DNA of 64,000 nt from Prosapia bicincta (GCA_036971475.1 JBAIZL010000001.1:108576350-108640349), one strand, 5' to 3'. Positions 1 to 11,819 are shown, counted from the first letter of the stretch. The notes: generated by a model not told the origin, from the letters alone. Translations and numbers: made by a program.

Positions 1-65
1 TAACGTGTAAGCTGCTGTAAGAGTACGTGCAATTAACGTCAATATACTTGTTACCATAACCACAA

Positions 66-101
66 AGAGAGAGAGAGAGAGAGAGGAGAGAAAGAGAGAG
101 G
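66..101. repeat. (GA)n simple repeat
   Basis: Short purine tract of GA units with a few AA and GG interruptions. Nothing else recognisable adjoins it. Confidence 0.85.
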
Positions 102-1582
102 TTGAGATAGCCAAACACACATGCAGGGATCAAAGGGGAAAATGACTAAGTATTAAATAGATATAGACTATTTAATTAATCCCTTTGCTCAAATTTTATC
201 GTAATTCTTCACAGTTTCCTACTCTTACCCTAAAATAAAAATAGAATTAACACCGAAGAAACTTCAGTGGACGTATAACATACCACAACAGGATATACTT
301 AATATTACTCAAAATATGTCAAAGATATTGTAGACATCAAATTAAAATTAAATCAAACTATTAGATGCATAGAACGTATTACAGACATATCACTAGGGAA
401 ATACAGGTAAATAAATTGTTCATTTAAAGTAGAAATGCCAGTAGGAGGCATTTGTTTACCTCTCCCTGCTATTGGTAAATATATTTTGCAGTAGATATAT
501 TGATTCCTCCTATTCTAAATAATAGGAAACAAATTTGTAATGTCCACAGATATTGGCCAATCTTCCCCACTTACATAAATATTTAATAATCTCCTGTGTT
601 TTCTGATCAAATATTTTCCTTTACTTTCCTACTTGAATGTATTTTCATTTAGTCTTTAAATATTTTACTTGACTACAGAAAAGAAAGTTTATTGTTATTT
701 AAATCAATAAAAAATTCTAGACCTGATTTTTACTGTGATTATCTTAAACGGAATTTTCGTTTATTCATATTTTCAAAAAAAAGGGACTACTTTAAAGTTA
801 CTTAGAAAAGAACAGACATATTGTTGCTATGTTTTCTAACAAACAAACATGAAATATAAATTTATAGAATTTTCGTTTGTAATTATAGATTAAAATTATA
901 AATTATGGAACAGTATTGCAATTACTCTGTCTAAATTAATTTTCAGATTCCAACAGAAAATGTTTAGTTTAGAAATTTGCATCTAATTTGCCTGGTCCCG
1001 AATAAGATAGACTCCCCCAAGGTCTCATTTATCTAAGGATATATATTCCTCAACATGAAGGATCATGTCCATCCTTAGTGGTAACCTATCCTCCCTATTT
1101 CCTCGAAAGCGTACTTCTATACAAGTGTCTCTTTTAGTTATTATAGAGCAACGTAATATCACGTGGTCATCATACTTACCTGAAATGAGTTTCAAAGTAC
1201 CGCAAAGAATTTACGATTTCATGCTGAGCAGGTTTTCTTGTTGAACGTAATATCAGTGTAAAAGAATGTAAGACATTATTTCCGGGAATTATGTACTGAG
1301 TTTTACCAAATATAAAGTATAAAAACCTTTCTCAACACAAAAATAATTATTTTATAAATAAAACATTTTATTTCATACAGATAAAAATCATAAATATATC
1401 AAATCATGTTTGTGGGAGTCTCTTTAGTTAATTTCCCATGCTTGGTTATTAATAGTTTTTTTTAAACTCTGAATTTACTTAAGGAAAATAAATTATAAGA
1501 AGAGGAGACGAATTTAGAGTAGCCTAAACAATAATAGACATGTAACAATGATCCTCTTTTTTGTTTTCTACTTTTACATACA
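102..1582. other. AT-rich DNA, no gene seen
   Basis: No open frame of useful length and no recognisable domain, RNA gene or long repeat is visible. The stretch ends at the poly(A)-side boundary of the retrotransposon fragment that follows. Confidence 0.6.
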
Positions 1583-1664
1583 TTTTTTTTTCTTGACTTG
1601 GGAGCCGGTTTTAAACTGCCCAAAGCACTGCTACCTTAAGGTATATTGTACTTACCTCCTTGAT

Positions 1665-2725
1665 CTAGTCAAATAGCCCCTTCCCTCTTACCAGGTTTAG
1701 GAGTTTCCTGACTAGTGTTTTACCTTCAGTATCCTCTTCCAGAGCAGTGCTATCTCCAAAGAGGTTGAAGCGCCTCTCGGCAAGTGCTTCACATCTATAA
1801 ATGATGTGTGTGGCGGTCTCCAGTTCTTGCCCGCATAATCTGCACACTGGTTCATCTTTGTAGATACCCATTTTATGCAGATGTTTCCTTATTCCACCGT
1901 GTCCCGTGAGTAGACCTGTGGCTATCCTCAGTTCCTGCCTAGACAGACAGATGAGACTCTTCTGCAGCCCCAAGGAAGGTTTCCTAAGGGTTAGCTTGCT
2001 GTGTCTCATCCCCTCAGCCCTGATCCAGTGCTCACAGTGTCTTTCAGCCATCCACCTTCGCACTGCCATCTTGACCATGGATTTGGAAATACCTACGGCA
2101 GGCTCCGGTCCAATCAGGGGAGTCGAAGACCCCTCTCTGGCCAGCGCATCTGCGGCTTCATTTCCAAGTATTCCCCTATGCCCTGGCACCCAACCTATCT
2201 TGATTTGATTGTGCCTTGCCAGGGCTTGTAGGTTATTTAGGCACTCCCTGACTATGGCCGAGGTGACCACATGTCCGTTTAGTGCCTTAATTGCAGCCTG
2301 ACTTTCGGAGAAAATAGCAATCCGGGTCCCGTGTGTTCCCCTTCTCGCTATCTCTCCCAGACATGCATTTATAGCATATATTTCGGCCTGAAAGACAGAG
2401 GTATGCCTCCCCAAGGAAAAAACTAGTCTTACCCTTGGGTTTTTACAATACACCCCCGCTCCAGTGCCGAAGTCCATCTTGGAGCCATCTGTGTACCAGA
2501 TCTGAGCTCCCGATGTTAATGTCCCTGACCATTCCATCATAGTTTGGTAGGCCTGGTCAAGTGCAAACGTTCGAGTAATGTGGTCGCCGCCCATTTCCAA
2601 AACGGGTTCTTTGACCACACACTCGATACTCATATGTCCCGAAACATCTGGGAGGTTAGCCCAGTTGTTCGAGTTGCGCAATCTCCATGCCGCCAGCCTC
2701 GCCTCTCCTCTAAGGACAAGCTCAA
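1665..2725 (-). pseudogene. RNase H and CCHC knuckle of the non-LTR element
   Basis: The longest open piece of the fragment (338 residues from the first Met at 2681; the frame is open back to the G-run at 2726-2735). RNase H would remove the RNA strand of the RNA-DNA hybrid during retrotransposition. Visible catalytic positions are D65 (YTDGS), E100 (FQAE), E126 (FSESQ) and D178 (NEAAD). The third is usually Asp (SDSQ), so this copy carries an Asp-to-Glu change. A C-terminal knuckle is seen at C280, C283, H292 and C297. The frame differs from that of the RT thumb; the switch falls in the 10-base G run (C run on the coding strand). The piece is intact in itself but cut off from its RT, so I call it a pseudogene. 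Confidence 0.85.
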
Positions 2726-2735
2726 GGGGGGGGGG
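2726..2735. repeat. Poly-G run at a frameshift
   Basis: Ten G on the plus strand. The RT-thumb frame enters it from one side and the RNase H frame leaves from the other, so slippage here explains the loss of frame. Confidence 0.8.
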
Positions 2736-3309
2736 AGGTTAAGCATTACTTCCATTGCTGCACGAGGTATAGTTGACAACGCTCCCAGTGTGCACAGACA
2801 AGCCAATCTCTGGATAGAGCTCAGTTGAGCTCTTGTCTGTGCCTGGTTGGCCTTTGTCCACCACACCAAAGCACCATAGGTAATCATAGGTCTTATCACC
2901 CTCAGATACATCCAGTGCATCATTGATGGCTTCAGTCCCCATTTCTTACCCACCATTCTTCTCACTGTCATCAGTGCCTTTTGGCCCTGTTAACTGTCCT
3001 CTCAAGATGTGGGTTCCAGGTGAGTTTCCTGTCCAGAGTAACTCCCAGGTACTTCACTTCCCCCACAAACTCTAGGTATTCACCAAACAAGCGAGGCATC
3101 CTGGTCGTCAGATCTTTCCGCTGTCTGGTGAAGTTAATAAGAGCAGTCTTTTTCGGATTTACCCTAAGGTTCTCCTTATTACACCACTCTTCAATCAGTC
3201 GTAGAGGATTTCTGATTACCTCAAGGACTGTATCAGGGAATCTGCCCAGGATCAGAACAACTATGTCGTCCGCATATCCTAGGCAGAAGTTACATAAATT
3301 TACCGCAGC
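2736..3309 (-). pseudogene. Reverse transcriptase C-terminal part (broken)
   Basis: The minus strand reads the catalytic YADD box at 3265-3276, then a segment with the KYLGV motif typical of non-LTR reverse transcriptases (about 3034-3048), up to a TGA at about 2975. The sequence then continues in another frame with the thumb and connection region (GKKWGLKP near 2950; ITYGALVWW near 2870) as far as the poly-C run. A one-base indel near 2975-2985 therefore separates the YADD part from the thumb part. Only the last of the palm motifs remains. The fragment cannot be active. Assignment to a non-LTR RT rests on the YADD box, KYLGV, the YGALVWW motif and the RNase H that follows. Confidence 0.8.
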
Positions 3310-3312
3310 TCA

Positions 3313-5339
3313 AAGAGAATAATGAAAATCAAGTCACAGCTTATTAGCAATATAATTAAATACAACTTTATATTTTAAACTGTAATTGATCAGTATCTAG
3401 ATGTGGTTATTTGCATGTTTGTAAGTGATACTTGAAACAGTCTTTATTCTAGTTATACTTTACGTCACTTATTTTACTAAGCAAATTTAATTTGTGAGTA
3501 TATTTGTTAATTTGGTGTTATACAGTTTTTTATTGTTTTAAAAATATTTTATCTGTGTTTATTAGTTTTTACTTTTAACTGGCTATGTGTTTTAGAACAA
3601 ATTAAATTTTGTAAACAAATTTAGGTAATTTAAGAGGCCTATTGGGAATTGTTATTGACAATGGCCAAGGAAACTATAAATGATAGAAATTTTAAATATA
3701 CTGAACTTCTAGCTCGGATATTTTATTTTGCTATTCCTAAAAGTGCTGAATATTTTTGCTACTGGACCGTTCACTCTCAAACAATATCGGACGTCTGGTA
3801 TCGATATGCCAAATCGTCTCTAGTGACTAAAAGCCAAATTCTAGTAACTAGATACTCTACTAGGTGTCACTTTAGTTTATAAATGTTGCATACGAGTATC
3901 ATATTGCAAGCATTGTATTGTAACCGTTGTGCAATACACACAATTGCAGTGTTGAATGTTTGTGCTCCAATTTCATCAAAAATTGTACAAACTATGAACA
4001 AGACCAATAGTTTAAACAATAATTTATTATAAAAGTCGAATAAACCAAGTAAGACATATTATATGAAAATAAACTATTTAGCCTTAGAAACGACATTCTG
4101 AAGGCATGAAACCTGAGACATAAACTTTACTAATGCCAAAGCTTCGTCTTTAAATTGTCTAATTAATATTAAAAAACCATTTAATCCGTATACCCACATA
4201 GTATCACACACCAACTCAATCATCCAAAGAGAAGTATTTTCTCTCTCTTGTCACGTATTTCATTTTCTTTCACTCATACAGCTCAGGTAACTTAATCTAG
4301 TAAACGCTTTGCAAAAACTAGACCACTCACCTTCAGTCTAATATATGGTATTGCTTCTTCATCAGAAAAACTACACGCAAATACAAATATACTTTATGGA
4401 ACAGTTCGAAATACTTGATCGGACAGAAGTGCTAATACGTAGACCTCGCTTTTACTGGGAAACCTTTGGCTACGTTTAACCTGCGGTGTTGTGGTTATTT
4501 GAAATTTTCCTTATCGATGTTAACCAAAATCTTTCGCATATTTAAAATCTGCGTTTTTAATACTTTAATTACCTACATTGTTTGTAAAGAATAAATACAA
4601 ACGTTTCGAAAATAGTCTAAATTAGTGTTTTGGGGATTTTTCTCAATTCCCATACAAATTTCGTATGCAAATAATTACTGTGGAAACGATCTTGTTGGCC
4701 AATAATAATAACGCCTATTTAGAAAAAATAATTTTCACAATAAATATTTACAAAATTTCATGGGGGATAAATAAAAGAATAGTTTGTTTCGTAATTTAGT
4801 TTGATACAAACATAGGCTAAAATATAAATAATTTTTTTCTTAAGAATAAATTCATATACTTTAATCACAGTATATTATACTATTTACATTTTTGTTAAGC
4901 CTTATTTACCATATTTAGCTCAATAGTTTATTGTTTTGTTTACATCATAGCATATTAAATTTCGTGCATATTGAAACATAAGTTTTATAAAAAGAGGCAA
5001 AAAGATTTAATTTGTACATGATAACCAAGTGTAATGACCATTCTGGAGATACTTAGAGATATCACAGCCACCTTGTGAAGACGTTTTAAAGTAGACATAC
5101 TTTTTTTTAATATGTGACCTGTGATTTTATTTAATGGACAGACTAACCACTGTTTTTTGTTTAGATAGTTGTCTGGTATGCATTACAAGACCATTAATAA
5201 TCAGTTTTTATTTTAAAACCAAAGTACCCAACTGAGACAGCGTAATGTCACACATGAAGGTAGTAAATAAATATGGAATCAGTTTTAATTAAACTCAGGC
5301 ATTATTCTCTTGGAGATATATACACAAATACATACAAAA
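3313..5339. other. AT-rich DNA, no gene seen
   Basis: A 77-codon open frame at 3649-3882 has no recognisable motif and I do not call it. No other structure was noticed. Confidence 0.55.
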
Positions 5340-5611
5340 AGAGAGAGAGAGAAAAAAAGATGGATGGAGAGAGAGAGATAGATAGAGAGTGAGTGAGAGA
5401 GAAAGAGAGGGATTGATAGAGATAGATTGATCGATAGAGAAAGAGAAATAGAGTGAGAGCGTGAGTGAGTGAGTGACAGAGAGTGAGTGAGTAAGAGAAA
5501 GAGAGGAATATTCAGATAGATAGATAGATAGAGGGAGAGAGAGCGAGTGAGAGAGAAAGGGAAAGAAAGAGCGAGAGAAGGGAGAAACAGTGAGAGAGGG
5601 GGAGGGAAATA
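5340..5611. repeat. Imperfect purine tract (GA/GAGT/GATA)
   Basis: About 270 bp that is almost all purine on the plus strand, made of GAGA, GAGT, GATAGATA and AAAGAGA units. It is long and irregular, as in an old, expanded microsatellite. Confidence 0.85.
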
Positions 5612-6460
5612 GAAATTTTCTCCAAAATATTATAGTTTTTTAAAAGCGAAAGGTTTTTTTATCACTGACTGGACTGACTGATGATATTAGTAAAGGTAAT
5701 TGTTACATTTGTTTTAACAATAACATTGTTGCAAGGCTTATCGAAACACCAAAGTGTGAATGTGGCGAGGCAACTATGTTATGTGGTGACAGTTACAAAT
5801 GCACTCCACAACCAATAATAATTAAAACCCAAACACCAGAGTTAATATTGTAACCACAGAAACACACATTTGGTTTTACGTAAATTGTGTTTGCCTGAAC
5901 ATATTCATCGTATTTCTTTTAAAGGCCTGAAGTTTAACATTAAAAACCTAATTTTAACAAATGAAAAATTACAAGGTTAAACTAAACAGAGGGTCCCTAG
6001 TAATAACTCCGCTCAGTAGAAAGTTGAAGAAAATACAACCTAAAGTATATAGTAATTAGCTTTTTATTAACATAAATATTATTTGATCCATATATCAACT
6101 TTTTCTAATAATAAAATAAAATATTTGTTATTATTTTACTCCATCTTCACTTAAGCTTCTAGTTTTACACTGAACACACATAAACATATGTTAGTATGTT
6201 AAACTTCTATATAGTATCACTTACTTTTATGACTATTGAGAACTGTCGCATTGGGAGATGTGTCCCATTGTCAACTTAGACCGTAACCGTTACATATAGC
6301 CAGGGTAACCTACTAACTTATCTTTAAGTGTGTTTCATGTGAATTATTTTATGTAAATATACAGAGTAGTCGGTGGCAGATACCCCAAATGTAAATGTAA
6401 ATGGTAAATGTAGTACCGTGAGACCATGTAACTATTGGGTTAAATGAATTTAATACTTTA
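5612..6460. other. AT-rich DNA, no gene seen
   Basis: No coding signature or repeat structure was seen before the foldback element that starts at about 6461. Confidence 0.5.
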
Positions 6461-6462
6461 GG

Positions 6463-7577
6463 GTCATTCCATGTTAAATCAACCAACTAAAAATTATTTT
6501 TGACCTTAAGGTTTCAGAATGATCTGATTTTTTGTACGATTGTTCCTATAATCAAAACTAACAAAAATGCAAAATATCAGATTTTTCGGACTTATAGTTT
6601 TTTAATTATTAATTTTCAAAAATAGTAAAAAGTACGAAAATTGTCAGCACTTTGGTTAATATAAACTGCTCTATTTTCGAAACTACTAAACATACAAGAT
6701 TGAAATTTTCACCATTTTATTCTGTTTTACAAGATCTTTAATTTGATACCATACATGATCATCTTGGTAAATTTTACCATTTTTCAAAAATTGTCTAAAA
6801 ATAAATTTTGAAAAATTTTAAAAAAATATTTTTTTTATTTTTTTGAAAAACATATATGTTATTTGTACACTATTATAGTACACATATGCCAAATTTTAGA
6901 ATGGGATGACAATGGGATCATATTTTAATAAAATATTTTTTGTCTAGACTCACCCTAACATGTAGGTATCGATCAGTCACACTCATTGGATTTCCACACA
7001 AAAATCAGAAATATGTTTATAACTGCATCTTTAAAAGTTTTTATAAAAAAAGTAGGCACCACCTAATGAACTAGGTTAGGTTTAAAGTCACTTAAAATTA
7101 ACAAAATTCATCATAAGATATTGCTCTTGATATTTAGTTAGATGTTTCTCTTGAGATACTTTTCTAAAATCTTTGAAGACAGCGAATTTTCTTCCTTGCC
7201 TAATTTTTAAACCCTTCCAGTTGTAGTCATTGGTTCTACTTTTTGAACTATTGTTTCACCTGGGAAAATAGTACAATTTACCAACATGATCATGTATGGT
7301 ATCAAATTAAAGGTCTTGTAAAACAGAATAAAATGGTGAAAATTTCAAATTTGTATGTTTAGTAGTTTCGAAAATAGAGCAGCCTACAGTAACCAAAGTG
7401 CTGACAATTTTCGTACTTTTTACTATTTTTGAAAATTAATAATTAAAAAACTATAAGTCCGAAAAATCTAATATTTTGCATTTTTGTTAGTTATGATGGT
7501 AGGAACAATCATGCAAAAAATCATAAAAATCTGAGATGGCGAGGTTCAGACCATTGGTTGATTTGACATGGAATGAC
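6463..7577. mobile_element. Foldback/MITE element with ~310-bp inverted arms
   Basis: The left arm (about 6463-6778) is the inverted, roughly 90% matching copy of the right arm (about 7270-7577). The outer ends read GTCATTCCATGT followed by AAATCAACCA on both sides. The spacer of about 490 bp has no open frame of note. No transposase is present, so it is non-autonomous. The outermost bases differ between ends (GG precedes GTCATT on the left only). A TA target duplication (TA before GGG on the left, TA after GAC on the right) is possible but not proved. Confidence 0.8.
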
Positions 7578-7800
7578 TAATAATTATTAGTCTAATAAAT
7601 TATTCAAAACTATAGTTTACACAATATATGTTCTACATTTTTTTGGTAACTCTATAAACGTTGTATTTTGTGAAGAAAACGGGACATTTTACACAACTAA
7701 TTTTGAAATTTGTCCGAAATGTATTGATTTTTGAGTGGATAAATGTATGTAATTATCAATTTGTTAGTAGCCTACTCCGTGGAAGTGGACGTGTAATTAA

Positions 7801-7930
7801 GTAATGTTGTATAACATTATAACCAAATATCCTGACTGGAAACTTTACAGGTATATTGTATTATAGGTATATAGTATTGTATAAAATTACAACCAAATCT
7901 ATCGTATTTGGATACTTTATAGATAGGTCT
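7801..7930 (+). repeat. Two diverged copies of a dispersed repeat
   Basis: The segment at 7801-7855 and the segment at 7876-7930 share the pattern TATAA..ATTA(T/C)AACCAAAT, then GAxACTTTA, then GGT.TAT. A third, inverted copy lies at 62501-62560. A (TA)n array follows directly, so this may be the end of an unidentified element. Confidence 0.55.
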
Positions 7931-7970
7931 ATATTTATATATATGTATATATACATACATATATATACGA

Positions 7971-8019
<49 letters not shown>
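7930..8019. repeat. (TA)n microsatellite
   Basis: TA/TGTA/TACA units, then a pure TA run. It abuts the dispersed repeat on its left. Confidence 0.9.
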
Positions 8020-8023
<4 letters not shown>

Positions 8024-9080
8024 TTATTAGTTGAAAATATTTATCTTGGAAAAAACCTATTTCCTAAAAAAGAAATTTTAAAATTATTATTAAATTAAAG
8101 CAATCATTACAAAAATAACAATTATAGCGAACAGGTTCCTGAACAATATTTTTAAATAAATTTTGTTTGGCAATTCATTTTAATGTGCATATTACATATT
8201 TGTGTAAACATATTGGTAAAAATTCTAGTGTGATGAGATCTACCGCTTCCAGTGGAATCTGTTAATAGTTAGGTAGTTAACAGGGCGCCCCACCGGTCTA
8301 TTCTGTGCTGCCCGCCAATAAGTTTTTTTAAACTTAAATTGATATAGTTATTTAATAAAGTTGTACAAAATTGAATAAATGTAACAGTCAGTTGAAGCCC
8401 TCTAACTGCCTCAAAGCACATCATTTTGTATTTAATTCTAAAACAGTTTCCCTCTGGGCAGTAATTTTAGTTCCATCCCACCTGGTAAATAGATATCTCT
8501 GACCCTGCACCACAGATTGGTGGGGCCCGCGGTTTGGCCCAAAGATTGACTTTCGCCCCCCCCCACCTTTTTAAGTTGGACAACTCTGGTTTAGAAGGTT
8601 CTATCTCATTAGGGAAAATTGATACAGCCAACCATTGTAGCGTGAAATAATTAACTTTTAATAATTGTATTATAAATATCTTAAACATAAACCACAACTT
8701 TTAGTGAGATCATCATTTTTTTTATTTCTTTCTCTTGAGCACTGATTCTTTGTCGTTCGTTGTTTTACTGACACAGTTTTTTTAAAGTTTTCTGAAATTT
8801 TAAAAACGTATAGTGAAGATGAAGTTAATGTGTGAGGGCAAATTCATTATTGTTGCTAAAATAAAAAATAAATACTTGCAATATAAGTAGTGGCCTGACG
8901 CTGTCATATTTCCAACGAGTATTTTTACCCAGCGAACCTAATGATGGAAATCTTCTTGTTATGACTCGAACTCTGCAAAGTTTTGAAGGAAATATCGAAA
9001 GCAAAACAAGGTCAGACTCAAGTAAGTGGAATAAACAGGTCAGGGTTTGTAAAGTTTAACTCAACAGCCGGTTAATTTTA
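8020..9080. other. AT-rich DNA with a small GC-rich patch
   Basis: The patch at about 8460-8580 (GGGGCCCGCGG and a C-run) looks like a fragment of some repeat, but I could not assign it. The 76-codon minus-strand frame across it has no recognisable domain. Confidence 0.4.
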
Positions 9081-9290
9081 ATACCTTATTAATGCAAACG
9101 TAATACCTTATTAATGCAAACGTAATACCTTATTAATGCTAACGTAATACCTTATTAATTTAAACGTAATACCTTATTAATTCAAACGTAATACCTTATT
9201 AATTCAAACGTAATACCTTATTAATGCTAACGTAATACCTTATTAATGCAAACGTAATACCTTATTAATTCAAACCTAATACCTTATTAA
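9081..9290 (+). repeat. 22-bp minisatellite, about 9.5 copies
   Basis: Units start with ATACCTTATTAAT at 9081, 9103, 9125, 9147, 9169, 9191, 9213, 9235, 9257 and 9279, exactly 22 bp apart. The first 13 bases are invariant; the two bases after them and the C/T before AAACG vary (GCAAACG, GCTAACG, TTAAACG, TCAAACG). The units are contiguous, so this is a tandem array and not a CRISPR. Confidence 0.95.
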
Positions 9291-9994
9291 AGACAACGCA
9301 AACCTTCTCAATTAGATGTTGTTACAGACAAGTATATGGATGTTATTTTCCATTTACTGTACATTTAGGAACACCACATAGGTTAATACGTTTCACAATA
9401 ATTATGTGTTTTAAAGAGATATAACTGAAAAGAGGTGGAATTTAAATTTCGTATTTTATTAACAGAAGTATGTGTAATTAAAAACGTTGTTTATGTCTTT
9501 GATCTGCGTGTGAATTGTTATCAAATCATGCTATTTATTATTATGTGTATGCTTATTTGTAATATAGAAATAATACATTTAAGTGAAGTAACAATAGTTT
9601 TACTGATATACTCATCTAAAATAATCAGAAATTCCAATGTGAAGATATTTAGTTTTCAATTTACAGAACTAAATAAAGACGCTTGAAATACTAGAAAATA
9701 AAAAAGTACTTTTAAAGAAGCTTAATCGAACCAAAAACAGACTCACTAATTTTTATATCCTAAAATAAATTTATATAAATTTCTTGATCCTGCTGCAAAT
9801 AATTTATTGGGTTTCTTCTACACTTTTTTATACGTTGTTGAATATATTTTAAGAGAAATTTGAGTGTATTGATTGTACATTTGTAATTAAATAATAATTA
9901 GTTTAAGACCAACAGCAATAAAATTATTCAAGGACTAGTTTTATGTCTCTATACTAGCTGCATAAATATAAATACCATTTAAAAACTTCTTTTA
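9291..9994. other. AT-rich DNA, no gene seen
   Basis: An 83-codon frame at 9435-9686 is AT-driven, hydrophobic and without recognisable motif; I leave it uncalled. Confidence 0.5.
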
Positions 9995-9995
9995 T

Positions 9996-10050
<55 letters not shown>
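9995..10050. repeat. (TA)n microsatellite
   Basis: TA run ending directly at a TGTAACG sequence, the possible start of an LTR. Confidence 0.9.
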
Positions 10051-10053
<3 letters not shown>

Positions 10054-10820
10054 AACGTTTTCTATATAAACCACTAAAACAGTAAATAACAAACAAGAAT
10101 TCAGAATATATTATAAGTGAATTAGAAATGGATAAACAGAAAATGTAAACACTTGAGCCATAACCTAAAAAGGGTTATGATACAATATTAAAACCACATT
10201 TAAAGAAGAAACAGCACTCAATTATAAATAAAACAACACAAGATTAAGATGCTAGCCTAAGTAAAAGTTAATAGAAGCTAATATTAGTGAAAGTATAAAA
10301 AGTATAGTGGTGAAAGAAATTTGATTATAAAATAAATTTAAAGGCTATAAATTTGAACAAGAACAATAAGTCTCAGCTAAGTATTAGATTAAGGAAAACC
10401 TGTAATTAGTATTTAAGTTAATATTGTAGAACCATTCTTATAAGCAAAATCATTTAATTAAATTCATTAAAAAACATTTCAATATTCTTTTCAAAACTAA
10501 TAACTCCAGGCTTAGGAATTTCTTTTCTAAAATTTATTAAAGAGTTAATTGCATAAACCAATTTTATTTTGTAACCAGAGGTGCTCAATAGATTTATAAT
10601 AATTAATACCCACCGAATAACCTGGGAGAAAAAGTCTTGTGCTATTTAATTAAATTAAATTCATAGAAAAAGTGTATTTAAAAAATGTTGTAAGTAGAGT
10701 AATCAAAGACTAAATTAAAACAAAGATTAATTGAATTAAAAGAAAGTGTTTAATATTTATTACTATAAATGGTAAGTACTAAAAAAGAAAAAGAATCTCA
10801 ATTTTACTGTTAGGGTTACA
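10051..10820 (+). mobile_element. Possible solo LTR (TGTAACG...GGTTACA)
   Basis: A 770-bp A-rich stretch begins TGTAAC and ends GTTACA, the inverted terminal hexamer common at the ends of Gypsy-type LTRs. It abuts a (TA)n array on the left. GCGCCCAGCAAC lies about 20 bp beyond the right end and resembles a lysine-tRNA primer site only loosely. There is no second LTR, no coding region and no clear target duplication. It could also be ordinary AT-rich DNA with a chance match. Confidence 0.3.
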
Positions 10821-10989
10821 ATCATTATGTAATTCTAACTAGCGCCCAGCAACTTATTGTTCTCTAAGGATAATTATTCAACGTTGTTTTATTATTTAAA
10901 AAAATAATATTACAATTTGACTACTACAAGGTGGAGCAGTTGCATTAAGGAAATTATTTATATTTACCATAACATATAAATATATTACA

Positions 10990-11001
10990 ATATATATATA
11001 T

Positions 11002-11069
<68 letters not shown>
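10990..11069. repeat. (TA)n microsatellite
   Basis: TA run that directly abuts the left arm of the snapback element at 11070. Confidence 0.9.
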
Positions 11070-11074
<5 letters not shown>

Positions 11075-11271
11075 TAAATTTAAAATACTTCAAAAACAAG
11101 AATACTTTTAATGAATATATTTATTCAAAGCTTTTCGCCGATAAAATAGTACCAGCATCTTCAGGAAAATAATTATCTAATCCTGATTATCTAATCCTGG
11201 TCGGCGAAAAGCTTTGAATAAATATATTCATTAAAAGTATTCTTGTTTTTGGAATATTTTTAATTTATTAA
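11070..11271. mobile_element. Snapback element with a hammerhead-like segment
   Basis: Left arm 11070-11141 and right arm 11201-11271 are near-perfect inverted copies. The 59-bp loop has a tandem 14-bp repeat (ATTATCTAATCCTG twice). The left arm read on the minus strand runs into a complete hammerhead-like core; the right arm has only its 3' half. No protein is encoded. It is flanked by (TA)n on one side. Confidence 0.8.
11124..11167 (-). ncRNA. Hammerhead-ribozyme-like motif
   Basis: On the minus strand: TTC (stem I), CTGAAGA, one spare T, GCTGG paired with TCGGC (stem II), GAA, AAGCTT (self-complementary stem III), T as the cleavage base, then GAA closing stem I. All conserved core positions (C3, U4, G5, A6, G8, A9, G12, A13, A14, A15.1-U16.1, H17) are met. 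Stem I is only 3 bp before a mismatch, and the base between A9 and stem II is unusual. Function is inferred, not shown. Confidence 0.45.
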
Positions 11272-11815
11272 CTATATTACAAGAAAACATATCACCATAT
11301 TTAATATATATATCGAGTATCGAAGATGATCAGAACTGTCATTAGATATGAAATTGTGCCTGACATCTTATAAAACATATTGAAGCGTTGCATTCCCATA
11401 GTGGTACTTTAAAGGCTTAGGCTTGGAGATCTGGATACATTTCCAATGTGTGTATTCCATCTCTTCTAAGTACGAAGACAAACACTGTGAGAGTAATGCA
11501 TTTGTTATATCAAACCTGCATCTGTCTTCTGCATCTCAGACATACTCGTATGTATTTGTATCTAGTGAACATACTGTATTATCTTTAAATTAACGTTTAG
11601 AAATTCTTTACCAAACAGAGAATACATTAGAAGCAAAAGAAGTAATAAATGCACGTGTAAAATAAATAAAGTATACTTTATATATGGATGTATTTCGTAT
11701 TTATATTAAAGAAATGTTTGAAATAAAGAATTGTGTGGCAAATATAGGATATTGTTAGGCTGGTTACAATATAGAGCAAAAGTCTTTTGAATGACCTAAA
11801 GACCCAGGACGTAGG

Positions 11816-11819
<4 letters not shown>
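11272..11819. other. AT-rich DNA, no gene seen
   Basis: No coding or repeat structure was recognised. Confidence 0.5.

Larger units (their letters stand above)
1583..3312 (-). mobile_element. 5'-truncated non-LTR retrotransposon with RNase H
   Basis: A minus-strand remnant whose pieces follow the usual order: end of the reverse transcriptase palm with the YADD box, thumb/connection region, RNase H, then a CCHC zinc knuckle. Most of the reverse transcriptase, the endonuclease and ORF1 are missing, as expected from 5' truncation during target-primed reverse transcription. In the RT frame a stop lies just upstream of the first recognisable residues at about 3310, which I take as the truncation point. 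After the last stop at 1665 comes about 70 bp of 3' UTR and a T-run on the plus strand at 1583-1592, which would be the poly(A) tail. It is markedly richer in GC than its surroundings. RNase H-bearing non-LTR families include the I, R1, LOA and Jockey groups; I cannot choose between them. No convincing target duplication was found. Confidence 0.85.

Noticed and set aside
3649..3882. 77-codon plus-strand frame
   Set aside because: No motif, no neighbours, and a length expected by chance.
8460..8600. GC-rich patch with a C run, perhaps the end of a hAT element
   Set aside because: No terminal repeat or 8-bp duplication could be found.
9081..9290. Regular repeats that might suggest a CRISPR array
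   Set aside because: Units are contiguous with no unique spacers, and the sequence is eukaryotic in character; it is a minisatellite.
9435..9686. 83-codon frame with hydrophobic residues
   Set aside because: Composition follows from AT-rich DNA; no signal peptide pattern or domain that I can defend.
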